Source: DAOTWY01 sp003696565 (GTDB taxonomy: Bacteria > Chloroflexota > Anaerolineae > Aggregatilineales > Phototrophicaceae). Taken from it: DNA of 48,215 nt. The notes under the pieces were generated by a model. It made no database searches and was not told where the DNA came from. It saw only the letters and a program-made list of their open reading frames with translations. The translations under genes were made by a program, and so were the position numbers. Below are positions 17,304 through 24,552 of this stretch, piece after piece (positions within the stretch are counted from its first letter, which is position 1; the number at the start of each line of letters is the position of its first letter). The DNA lies in NCBI GenBank assembly GCA_034435635.1, contig DAOTWY010000126.1:1-48215 (forward strand), read 5' to 3'.

Positions 17304-18401
17304 TTACGAACGACGACTATTTGTGTAGGATAACAAAACATTAGCCGCTGTGATCATCATGAATATCAAAATGGCAACGACATTTAATAATGCACCCTGC
17401 TGACGCATCACCAAGTTAGCTGTAAAATTCCCTAACATCCGATATATCAGTGTGATATGCAGCAGCACCAAATGCCCATAAAACAACGATGTATAACGCA
17501 CCTGTAATCCGGTGAGTGCTGGTAAAATAATTGGCATGTGCCCAAAGATCATCGAAAAGACAAAGCCAAGCAAAAACGCATGAAGAATCACAGCATAGTC
17601 TGGTCCGGCATAAACTGCCCCTTGCCATAACGCAACACCCCCACCAAATGCCATCCATAAGTAACCGGTTAGCAAACAAACAGCAATATATCGTGGTAAT
17701 CCCTGCTGCCGGATGGTGCGCCGGGCAATATCATAATGTAATAGCCACCCTGCCATCAAAATAGCACCAACACCAAGTAACCGTACTCCAAAATCCAGGT
17801 TGACCAGGGTCAAGACCACACCCATTAAGTAAACGCCAATTGCCATGACCAGCAAATTTTGACTAAGCGGCGTTAAGCGGCGTATTCTGGAAAGTTCTAA
17901 ACGTTCCCCAACAATCGTCAAGACTAAAAAGGCAACCCAAAAATGCACAATATTATATATTGGCTCACCACCTAGCCATGCTCGGTTACCTGCCAGCCAA
18001 CACAACGCACCAGCCGTCATGATGATAACATCACGCGAGGGATGTAACCGGAGCATGATCCCAAACAGCCCCACCAAGCCCAAGCTGCCCAACATCAAGA
18101 AAAAGCGTGCAAGGGTAGAATCAGGCATCAATAGCAGCAACAACGCACCTAAGGCGTTCACAATCGGAACGATCATACTCCACCGGTAACGCGAAGCCAA
18201 CGCAACCGCCCGCTCTAAGCAGATCAATGTGCCTAAAAAGCCAGAGATCATCAAAGGTCCATGTACCAACATCCAATCCCGACTCAATGAATCAGTTTGC
18301 CACCCTAGCCGTGCCAAACCAGACCCCAGCCCACCCAATAAAGCAACCAAGATGACAAGCATCATCAAAGCACGTGGAATCATATAAAATCGACTAGTCA
18401 T
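17304..18401 (-). CDS. NnrS-like multi-helix membrane protein
   Basis: 365 residues with about eleven or twelve hydrophobic segments. It carries LVHGPLMISGFLGTLICLERAVAL early and ILHAFLLGFVFSMIFGHMPIIL late, histidine-bearing helices like those of the NnrS family, heme- and copper-containing proteins that relieve NO stress. It is the last gene of the nitrite/NO operon, 4 bases after the globin fusion gene, which supports that reading. Family assignment rests on pattern and context and could be a related uncharacterised membrane family. Confidence 0.6.
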   Translation of the reverse strand: MTSRFYMIPRALMMLVILVALLGGLGSGLARLGWQTDSLSRDWMLVHGPLMISGFLGTLICLERAVALASRYRWSMIVPIVNALGALLLLLMPDSTLARFFLMLGSLGLVGLFGIMLRLHPSRDVIIMTAGALCWLAGNRAWLGGEPIYNIVHFWVAFLVLTIVGERLELSRIRRLTPLSQNLLVMAIGVYLMGVVLTLVNLDFGVRLLGVGAILMAGWLLHYDIARRTIRQQGLPRYIAVCLLTGYLWMAFGGGVALWQGAVYAGPDYAVILHAFLLGFVFSMIFGHMPIILPALTGLQVRYTSLFYGHLVLLHITLIYRMLGNFTANLVMRQQGALLNVVAILIFMMITAANVLLSYTNSRRS

Positions 18402-18405
18402 TTGC

Positions 18406-19305
18406 TCAACGTCCTGGTGAAAATAATGTCATTTCATCATCTGGAGCAACCAATTGATGAAAACCGCCATGAAATGTTAGGTTTTTACCGTTTAGCTGTA
18501 CGCGCCAGCCTGAACGGAGTTTGTATATTCTCTGTACATGCATCCATAAGTCATCTGGATGATCTATCGACTCCCAAGCTTCATCAAACATAATCGTACG
18601 CAGTTTGGGTTCAACGTTTAGAAGTTTGCGCAATATATCAGCAACTGTTGCACCATCGTCAAACCGAATATGAATCTGATCAACGCCCCAATGATGTCGC
18701 ACCATGGCATATGCTTTAATTGTCATCTGGTGCTTACCTTGATTCACAGACTTGCCCATTTCGTACCCGAAATGCATTTGATTAAGCTGCGTTAACAGAT
18801 ATTTATTCCAACCACTCAAAGCAAAAGCCGTTTGATCTGCATCATGCCCAGCATCCCTTATAAATTGGGCAAAGGTGCTAACGATTAACCCCACGCTACC
18901 TGTAATCCACATGGACGGTATTTCGATTTGCCGTTTGCCGTGTGCCGCATGGACTTTACCAACATAAAAGAGATAATCTCCAAATTGTGTTCCAAAATCC
19001 ATGCTCAGGGTGCGCGCCAGCCATACAGTAAAAAACCGGCGACGTTCTGCAAGATGCGCTTCATCTGCACCTTTTTGCCACCCAAGAATTTCCGCTGTTT
19101 CCGGGAAATGCTGCAGATGATCATATGTGGCAACAACCAGTTCATAGCCCCGCTGAAACAATGTATCAACAGTCTGATACATAGCATCTTGTTCTTGCTG
19201 GGAGATACTACAAAAGCGCAGCAGCGTTTCCCAGGTATCAGCCGGTGTGGGGCATACACCACGCACCGCTAAATCAACATCGCCTGAGGGTTGATATGCA
19301 ATCAT
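18406..19305 (-). CDS. Protoglobin-like domain fused to a MoaD/ThiS-like beta-grasp domain
   Basis: 299 residues in two parts. Residues about 20-185 resemble protoglobins/globin-coupled sensors: FPETAEILGWQKG, RRRFFTVWLARTL, then YFVGKVH-type sequence with candidate heme-ligand H119 and SMWITGSVGLIV. Residues about 208-299 resemble MoaD/ThiS: DDGATVADILRKLL, PKLRTIMFDEA, LRSGWRVQLNGKNLTFHGG and DDEMTLFSPGR. The protein ends PGR, so the terminal Gly-Gly used for sulfur activation in true MoaD is absent. In this operon a gas (NO or O2) binding or sensing role is likely; the function of the second domain is unknown. CAGGAG precedes the ATG. Confidence 0.75.
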   Translation of the reverse strand: MIAYQPSGDVDLAVRGVCPTPADTWETLLRFCSISQQEQDAMYQTVDTLFQRGYELVVATYDHLQHFPETAEILGWQKGADEAHLAERRRFFTVWLARTLSMDFGTQFGDYLFYVGKVHAAHGKRQIEIPSMWITGSVGLIVSTFAQFIRDAGHDADQTAFALSGWNKYLLTQLNQMHFGYEMGKSVNQGKHQMTIKAYAMVRHHWGVDQIHIRFDDGATVADILRKLLNVEPKLRTIMFDEAWESIDHPDDLWMHVQRIYKLRSGWRVQLNGKNLTFHGGFHQLVAPDDEMTLFSPGR

Positions 19306-19364
19306 CCTAATATCTCCTGACTATTCCCCTGCTCCACAATATAGCATAACGCTCTTAAGATGAT

Positions 19365-19682
19365 TCATCCCTTACCAAACAAGATAAGAAGCATGCGTAC
19401 AGGTGTTTTAGCATAGATGCTGTGTTTGAGGTTGGGCGGCATATGAATCCAACATCCAGCATTTAGTTCATGCTTATCATCACCTAGCGTCACGATAGCA
19501 TCCCCTTGAATAATCTGAATGATAGCTGCCTGGCTAGACGTATGTTCAGAAAGCTCCTGTCCGGCATCAAAGCCGAACAGGATAGCACGCATATGATCAT
19601 CTTTATGGAAAGTCCGACTAACAATACTATCTGGTTGAATGTCCTCAATCAATGTGTTGAGATTTTGAACAACTGTCAGCAT
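19365..19682 (-). CDS. Small cupin-domain protein
   Basis: 105 residues forming a single cupin barrel: FGFDAGQELSEHTSSQAAIIQIIQGDAIVTLGDD (first motif with a single metal-type histidine, H in SEHTS) and WIHMPPNLKHSIYAKTPVRMLL (second motif with histidine). Such stand-alone cupins often bind a metal or a small molecule. It overlaps DUF2249 by one base (shared A of stop and start). Small cupins often accompany DUF2249 and NO-related genes; its exact role is unknown. Confidence 0.8.
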   Translation of the reverse strand: MLTVVQNLNTLIEDIQPDSIVSRTFHKDDHMRAILFGFDAGQELSEHTSSQAAIIQIIQGDAIVTLGDDKHELNAGCWIHMPPNLKHSIYAKTPVRMLLILFGKG

Positions 19683-19912
19683 TAATGAGCCTCCGTACGG
19701 TGGATTGCCACACGCCAGGTTTCTGGTCCTTGTTCTAAATACTCCCAGGTAAACAGTCCACTCCGCTCATGTAAAAACTGATAATAGAGCGGTTTAGGGT
19801 CATGGTCGTTCACCAGTTCAAAGCCTTCCCCTGCACTTAAATCATCAAATGTCTGGAAAATTAAAGGATGACGTTTTGCAGGCGGAATAGTACGAACATC
19901 AATTACTTTCAT
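19682..19912 (-). CDS. DUF2249 protein
   Basis: 76 residues matching the whole DUF2249 family: VIDVRTIPPAKRHPLIFQTF at the start, then GEGFELVNDHDPKPLYYQFL and FTWEYLEQGPETWRVAI. This is a small TusA-like fold domain of unknown activity, often found with hemerythrin, cupin and nitrite/NO genes. It overlaps the membrane protein gene upstream by 4 bases (ATGA) and the cupin downstream by one. Translation coupling makes co-expression with nirK very likely. Confidence 0.88.
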   Translation of the reverse strand: MKVIDVRTIPPAKRHPLIFQTFDDLSAGEGFELVNDHDPKPLYYQFLHERSGLFTWEYLEQGPETWRVAIHRTEAH

Positions 19913-20325
19913 GTGATTACTCCTATCGGTTTAATACGCTGCCAAATCATGATCGCATAGATCAAAACAGCCAACAAAATTAACAAATAACCTGATAGCA
20001 CGTAGCTTCGCCAATGAAACCAATGTGCTAATGCGGATAATATCACGCCGCCATTGAGTAGGTAGAAACTCCACCACCCTAAATAAGTCTGCCCATAACG
20101 GTTTTCCCGTGCAGAAAAACGTGGCATGGCATAGAACATCACCCCCATCACCAATTGCATTGTCCAGCCAAAGATCATAAGATCAGCATGCAGTTCAAGC
20201 AACTTCCATATCCAGCTATAAATCGGAATGCCCTTGTGACACAGGATCAACGCGCCAAACAAAAATCCGACCCCCATATGGATTAATGCTGCACGAATCA
20301 TCCAAACACTTAACTTCGGCATCAC
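19909..20325 (-). CDS. Four-helix membrane protein, oxidase subunit I-like (copy b)
   Basis: 138 residues with four hydrophobic helices. Helix 2 carries LLELHADLMIFGWTMQLVMGVMFYAMPRF, the H-x(6)-GW-x(5)-MG-x(2)-(F/Y)-x(3)-P pattern seen in helices of cbb3-type oxidase subunit I and NnrS-like proteins. Other histidines occur near the membrane edges (ALIHMG, LCHKG, AHWFHWR). It is a homologue in layout of the protein encoded just upstream and overlaps it by one base. It is far too short to be a complete heme-copper oxidase; it may pair with its neighbour or bind heme. Function unknown. Confidence 0.65.
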   Translation of the reverse strand: MMPKLSVWMIRAALIHMGVGFLFGALILCHKGIPIYSWIWKLLELHADLMIFGWTMQLVMGVMFYAMPRFSARENRYGQTYLGWWSFYLLNGGVILSALAHWFHWRSYVLSGYLLILLAVLIYAIMIWQRIKPIGVIT

Positions 20326-20744
20326 TAACGTTCCTTAATTCGTCCCCAGGTATTCAGGATGAAGCCCCACCCCGCCAACAACAGACATAGGGATGCAATA
20401 GCTAACATCCAACCCAAATTTGCACGTGGATTCAACACAATCAGCGGTTCACCAATGGCACGTAAAATTAAGCCAACATTCAGTAAGATCAACACTGCCC
20501 AACCGAGTGGTTCACTACCACGCGGATGTTGTTTACTGTATTTGGGAAACATCCAATACCCCACACCCATGATGATCTGCGTCACCCACCCAATGAACAG
20601 GAAATGCAAATATACCGGGCGCAAGACCTGGAGGCTTGCCGTCCATCCCATCACCGGTTGCAGAAGCATCACCACCCCCATCATCAACCCAGCGATGAAA
20701 TATAACATCCCAATTTTAATAAACCAGCGCGATAGTGTTGGCAT
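20325..20744 (-). CDS. Four-helix membrane protein, oxidase subunit I-like (copy a)
   Basis: 139 residues, four hydrophobic helices. It shares with copy b the order of helices and the central pattern YLHFLFIGWVTQIIMGVGYWMFP, which ends in a basic loop (KYSKQHPRG). Only one histidine lies inside a helix, so alone it cannot form the binuclear centre of a heme-copper oxidase or NO reductase. It overlaps the PCuAC-Sco gene upstream by one base (TAATG) and copy b downstream by one. The tandem pair likely arose by duplication and may form a heterodimer (inference). Confidence 0.65.
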   Translation of the reverse strand: MPTLSRWFIKIGMLYFIAGLMMGVVMLLQPVMGWTASLQVLRPVYLHFLFIGWVTQIIMGVGYWMFPKYSKQHPRGSEPLGWAVLILLNVGLILRAIGEPLIVLNPRANLGWMLAIASLCLLLAGWGFILNTWGRIKER

Positions 20745-21742
20745 TAATCATGCTCCATATACCACAACAACGCATCCGCAATTTGCCGGGGTTCAGTCGC
20801 ATAAGCAAAGCTAGCACGTAATACACCATCTGGGTCAAGTAAATAGGAACGAGTAGAGTGATCAACGGTATACACCGCTAGTGAATCCGCTGCCATCCGG
20901 CGTGAATAGTAAAAACCATAGTCCGGTTGAATACGACTCAGTGTGGCATCATCTGCAGAAAAACCAATAAACGTTGGGTCAAAATTTGCCAAATAATCAT
21001 GGATTGCCTCTGGTGTATCCCGAACGGCATCCACGCTGATAAAAATAAATAATACATCGTCTGCCGCATCACCTAACAATGACTTGACTCGACGATAATC
21101 CACCAAAGTGAGCGGGCAGAAGTCTGGGCAATGCATATAACCGAAGAAAATCATACGCCATTTCCCATTGGTATCACTCAGACGAGTAATGTTAGAATCA
21201 CTAGAGGGTACTTGGAAATCCTGCACCTGGATAGGTGGATTGACAACTTGCCCAACGTAAATCTCATTTTCGATAGCCGTCAATGCCGCCTCAGTTAAGG
21301 CATCAGGTTCTAGTTCATATGGAATAGGTGTATGAGAAACCCAAGCTTCAACTGTAATCACTGCACCGGATTCAAACATGAGAGTTAAATCTAAGGTGTC
21401 ACCCTCTGTTAGGGGATGTTGTAAGCCCATCACCATGATGTGCAATCCCCCAGGTTGAAGCCGAACTGTTTCCCCTGCTGGGATGTCAACGCCATCAACT
21501 GGTGACATTCTCATCACATCGTTTTCCATCTGCATTTCATGAATTTCTGCCATGCCGATACTGGTCTGTACATCAACCAGTCGATCTGCCTCATCCCCTG
21601 TATTGGTAATTTGCAAGTAAACTCCGGTCATATCCTCACCAGGACGTGCCCACGCCCCTGTTATAAACAGCGTGTTTTGTGCAGATACAACCCACAAGGC
21701 AGCTATGAGCAATATCACAGGAAAAAGACGTTTAAGCCACAT
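20744..21742 (-). CDS. PCuAC-Sco copper chaperone fusion
   Basis: 332-residue exported protein with a signal peptide (residues 1-21). Residues about 22-135 are a PCuAC domain with the complete copper motif H68-x10-M79-x21-H101-x-M103. Residues about 160-330 are a Sco1/SenC thioredoxin-fold domain with copper ligands C205 and C209 in GYMHCPDFC and a later histidine in VDHST. In other bacteria these two are separate proteins that cooperate in building copper sites. Here a single chain downstream of nirK would load the type 1 and type 2 coppers of NirK (inference). GGAG precedes the ATG, next to a hairpin with a T run at 21754-21775. Confidence 0.92.
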   Translation of the reverse strand: MWLKRLFPVILLIAALWVVSAQNTLFITGAWARPGEDMTGVYLQITNTGDEADRLVDVQTSIGMAEIHEMQMENDVMRMSPVDGVDIPAGETVRLQPGGLHIMVMGLQHPLTEGDTLDLTLMFESGAVITVEAWVSHTPIPYELEPDALTEAALTAIENEIYVGQVVNPPIQVQDFQVPSSDSNITRLSDTNGKWRMIFFGYMHCPDFCPLTLVDYRRVKSLLGDAADDVLFIFISVDAVRDTPEAIHDYLANFDPTFIGFSADDATLSRIQPDYGFYYSRRMAADSLAVYTVDHSTRSYLLDPDGVLRASFAYATEPRQIADALLWYMEHD

Positions 21743-21753
21743 GGTTTATCTCC

Positions 21754-21775
21754 AAAAAGGGGCAATTATGCCCCT
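21754..21775 (-). terminator. Hairpin with T run between nirK and PCuAC-Sco
   Basis: On the minus strand AGGGGCA-TAAT-TGCCCCT forms a perfect 7-bp stem followed at once by TTTTT, directly after the nirK stop. The PCuAC-Sco ribosome site overlaps the T run. This looks like an intrinsic terminator that would let only part of the transcripts reach the downstream genes. Confidence 0.75.
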
Positions 21776-21780
21776 ATTTA

Positions 21781-23325
21781 CTAATGTCCTGAATCTTCTG
21801 GGAGGCTTTCACCGCTGAAAATTTCCGGGTTTTCTTCACCTTCGGCATATAGATAACCGGCGAGACCGCGTTCCAGACGGCTAAGTGCGTGATCAACCAG
21901 GATATAACGTCCAGGAACATCCATGGTGAATTCAAGTACCGTCGCACCACCTGGCGGTACAAGCGTCGTCTGAACATCGGTCAAGGGGGCAGCCGTTAAT
22001 GAAGCTTGGTCATACACCCGATCAAAAATTTCACCGATCAGGTGGATGGATGAGATGAAGTTTGGTCCACCCACGCCGAAGTAAATGCGCACCGTATCCC
22101 CCACGTTGACACGCATGGCATATTCATCTTGAGTTAACGCGCCCGCAGCACCGTTAAAGACAAAGTATTCTGGGGCTTCATCTAACATTGCTTCATGGCT
22201 GAAATCCAAATGCCCTTGTGTACCAAATGGTTGTGCGGTGTAGATTTCGCCCTGCATCACATAAAATTCATGATCCACTGGGGGCAATCCACCCACGGGT
22301 TCGACCAAGATCAACCCATACATACCGCTGGAGATATGATGCCCAATGCTTGGTGTAGCACAATGATAGACATATAGCCCGGGCTGCAACGCCTGGAAGG
22401 TAAAGACAGTTTCTTCTCCTGCTAGGGTTTGTGTGAACACTGCGCCACCACCCGGTCCAGTTACAGCATGTAGATCAATCGAATGTGGTAGTAGGCTTTC
22501 TATTTGATTATGCAGATGCAATTCCATTGTATCCCCAACACGCATCCGCAACATGGGCCCTGGAACCTGCCCATCGAATGTCATATAACGATAGGTTGTT
22601 CCGTCTGCCAGTATCCCATTCACCTCAACAGTTGTCATATCGACACGCAGCGTCATCGGGGCGCGGTCACCAACAGGTGGTGGTACATCTGCTGGGTTAC
22701 GGACGATAGAAACTGCGTCCTCGGCTGCTGGTTGTGGAGCAGCGGTTTGCATGGCTTCCATATCATGATCATTTGCGCTGTCTGTGTAACCGGCATCGCT
22801 TAGGGATTCATCCATCGCATCATCATCCCCAACAGCAACTGTACCGACAACACGCAAAACACCTTGCATGCCAATATCTCGATGACCAGGCACTGAGCAA
22901 TAGTAATAGAAATTGCCCGGTTGATCTGCGACAAACTCAACCGTGACGGTTTGCTCGTCCTCCAGCAACTCGCCACTAAAGACATTAAATTCATCAATTT
23001 TCAGATCATGCAATACCGGATCGCCATTAATAATTGTCAAACGAACCGTATCCCCCAAATTAACGACCAATTCTGGGTTGACAACCCCATCAATATCGCC
23101 GCCAACACCAACAAACGCCATTGGCGGATCACCACCCATCTGTGTTCTGAGTGTATATTCCACCACATTGGCTTGAGAAACAGTTACAACATTTTCTACC
23201 GTATTATCATTCGCCTGTGCTTCATCCAACGTAAACTCAATGCGGATAGGAAGCGCAATCAAAATAACAGCCGTGATGACAATTAACACAGCCGAAACGA
23301 GATTCGGGTTCAAAGATTTATTCAT
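21781..23325 (-). CDS. nirK: Copper nitrite reductase with extra N-terminal cupredoxin domain
   Basis: Reduces nitrite to NO outside the membrane. 514 residues: N-terminal anchor or signal (about 9-28), a cupredoxin domain (about 50-162) with H106, C143, H148 and M153, a linker rich in acidic and small residues, then the two NirK domains. Type 1 ligands are H281, C322, H330 and M335; type 2 ligands are H286, H321 and H479; the catalytic pair is D284 and H428. The H428-H479 spacing of 51 equals that of classical NirK (H255-H306). The extra domain could accept electrons directly. It overlaps the ferredoxin gene by 8 bases. The assignment is strong. Confidence 0.95.
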   Translation of the reverse strand: MNKSLNPNLVSAVLIVITAVILIALPIRIEFTLDEAQANDNTVENVVTVSQANVVEYTLRTQMGGDPPMAFVGVGGDIDGVVNPELVVNLGDTVRLTIINGDPVLHDLKIDEFNVFSGELLEDEQTVTVEFVADQPGNFYYYCSVPGHRDIGMQGVLRVVGTVAVGDDDAMDESLSDAGYTDSANDHDMEAMQTAAPQPAAEDAVSIVRNPADVPPPVGDRAPMTLRVDMTTVEVNGILADGTTYRYMTFDGQVPGPMLRMRVGDTMELHLHNQIESLLPHSIDLHAVTGPGGGAVFTQTLAGEETVFTFQALQPGLYVYHCATPSIGHHISSGMYGLILVEPVGGLPPVDHEFYVMQGEIYTAQPFGTQGHLDFSHEAMLDEAPEYFVFNGAAGALTQDEYAMRVNVGDTVRIYFGVGGPNFISSIHLIGEIFDRVYDQASLTAAPLTDVQTTLVPPGGATVLEFTMDVPGRYILVDHALSRLERGLAGYLYAEGEENPEIFSGESLPEDSGH

Positions 23326-23536
23326 GATGCTCCTCTTTCACAATCAAATAAGGTAATTCAATGGCATATACCGGACAAATCGATTCGCAGGTGGCACAGT
23401 AAGTGCAGATGTCTGGATGGATAAGCGCGGCACTATCCCCCTGCCAACCAAGCGCACCTGTAGGACACGCTGTTACGCAATCACCACAGCCAGTACAAAG
23501 CAATGGATCGATTCTTGGATACCAGTTTTCTGCCAT
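23318..23536 (-). CDS. 2x[4Fe-4S] ferredoxin
   Basis: About 72 residues with two clusters: CTGCGDCVTACPTGAL and CTYCATCESICPVYAI. This is the classic bacterial 8Fe ferredoxin layout. I start it at the ATG at 23536, which has AAAGGA 9 bases upstream; an in-frame ATG at 23557 lacks a site and would add 7 residues. It is the first gene after the FNR-like box and overlaps nirK by 8 bases. It is cytosolic, so it is unlikely to feed the exported NirK directly; an electron role for another operon member is possible. Confidence 0.92.
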   Translation of the reverse strand: MAENWYPRIDPLLCTGCGDCVTACPTGALGWQGDSAALIHPDICTYCATCESICPVYAIELPYLIVKEEHHE

Positions 23537-23645
23537 ATGAAAAAATCCTTTGCTCATTTGTTATGAGCATAAGGGGTGAGGGACATTCTGAATTTAAGCT
23601 AAATTAAAAACGTTGGGGGTATATGTTATTTTTCATGCAACACAA

Positions 23646-23657
23646 TGATATTTATCA
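23646..23657 (-). promoter_or_regulatory. FNR/DNR-type box upstream of the ferredoxin-nirK unit
   Basis: TGAT-ATTT-ATCA is a perfect symmetric core of the FNR/DNR/NnrR consensus TTGAT-N4-ATCAA (outermost bases A and C differ). It overlaps the last codon of the Crp/Fnr gene and lies about 110 bases before the ferredoxin ATG. A weak -10 (TATACC, minus strand 23618-23623) is placed so that the box would be near -41, the class II activator position. The likely binder is the adjacent Crp/Fnr protein. Confidence 0.55.
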
Positions 23658-24323
23658 CATCATGGCGATAGATCGCAGAACAGCCTCATCAATGATTTTG
23701 ATTTTATGGCGGTCAAATTGAATTGCCTGAGCAGATTCAAGCTCACGCAGGGCAACGCTAATCGTTTGTGGTGTTGTGTTTAAATAAGCCGCGATTGCAG
23801 TACGAGTTACACCAGGTCCACTTAAGCTAGGGTCTTCGGCTTGTTTTAAGAGAAAGCGAGCCAGCCGTACGATGACGGAATACAACGTTAAGTCTTCTAT
23901 CTGATGTACTAACGAACGAATCCGCTGAGCTAATAAGCGAATAACATTGAGTGCCATGTGTGCGTTTTGAGCCAATACATGCATGATAGCTGATCTTGGG
24001 AGCAACCAAACTTGTGTTGGGGTACTAAGAGCCGCAGCATTGGCAGGGTTATTCCCACCATCTAGTGATGCGATGTCATTAAATGTTTTACCGCGTCCCC
24101 TCAAATGCAAAATAAGCTCTCCCCCATCGGGGCTGAGCTTAAAAATTTTAACCGTCCCCACGTCAACAATCCATAAACCATCCGCCGGGGCACCTTCTAA
24201 GAAAATTATCTCACCAGCGGAATAGGTACGAAGTATGCTGGCGTTGGTGATATATTGTAACTCATCCTCAGCAATACCTTCAAAATAAACAATATTGTTG
24301 ATATAAGATTCAATGGATTTCAT
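23655..24323 (-). CDS. Crp/Fnr-family regulator (DNR/NnrR-like by context)
   Basis: About 222 residues: N-terminal cyclic-nucleotide-type beta barrel (SAGEIIFLEGAPADGLWIVD, FKLSPDGGELILHLRGRG), a dimer helix, and a C-terminal winged helix with TRTAIAAYLNTTPQTISVALREL. There is no N-terminal cysteine cluster, so it is not an oxygen-sensing FNR; NO-responsive DNR/NnrR proteins look like this. I chose the ATG at 24323. An upstream GTG at 24368 overlaps a TATAAT that is better read as a -10 element. It is adjacent to the nirK operon and an FNR-type box. Confidence 0.88.
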   Translation of the reverse strand: MKSIESYINNIVYFEGIAEDELQYITNASILRTYSAGEIIFLEGAPADGLWIVDVGTVKIFKLSPDGGELILHLRGRGKTFNDIASLDGGNNPANAAALSTPTQVWLLPRSAIMHVLAQNAHMALNVIRLLAQRIRSLVHQIEDLTLYSVIVRLARFLLKQAEDPSLSGPGVTRTAIAAYLNTTPQTISVALRELESAQAIQFDRHKIKIIDEAVLRSIAMM

Positions 24324-24394
24324 CGGCTTTTTAGCGTTATCAAATACAATGAGCTGATTATATCTCACACATATAATTTGCTACATAACACGGT

Positions 24395-24424
24395 TTGGAA
24401 TAATCCGGCAGGGGGTCTTATAAT
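24395..24424 (+). promoter_or_regulatory. Promoter of the GH130 gene
   Basis: TTGGAA (24395-24400), an 18-bp spacer and a perfect TATAAT (24419-24424). The predicted start near 24431 gives a leader of about 120 bases before the ATG at 24553. Confidence 0.55.
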
Positions 24425-24552
24425 AAACAGGCACTATCACATCAAAACCTCAATATCGCCAGATTTTGCTTTTCAGACAAATCGAATTTTTTATAACACG
24501 CAATCATGTATCAAGTGATTCCATATTTTCAGCAAATAGAGTGGAGAAAACC

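Noticed and set aside
24321..24368. GTG start at 24368 for the Crp/Fnr gene
   Set aside because: It has no ribosome site, overlaps a perfect TATAAT and would add 15 residues not typical of the family; the ATG at 24323 is preferred.
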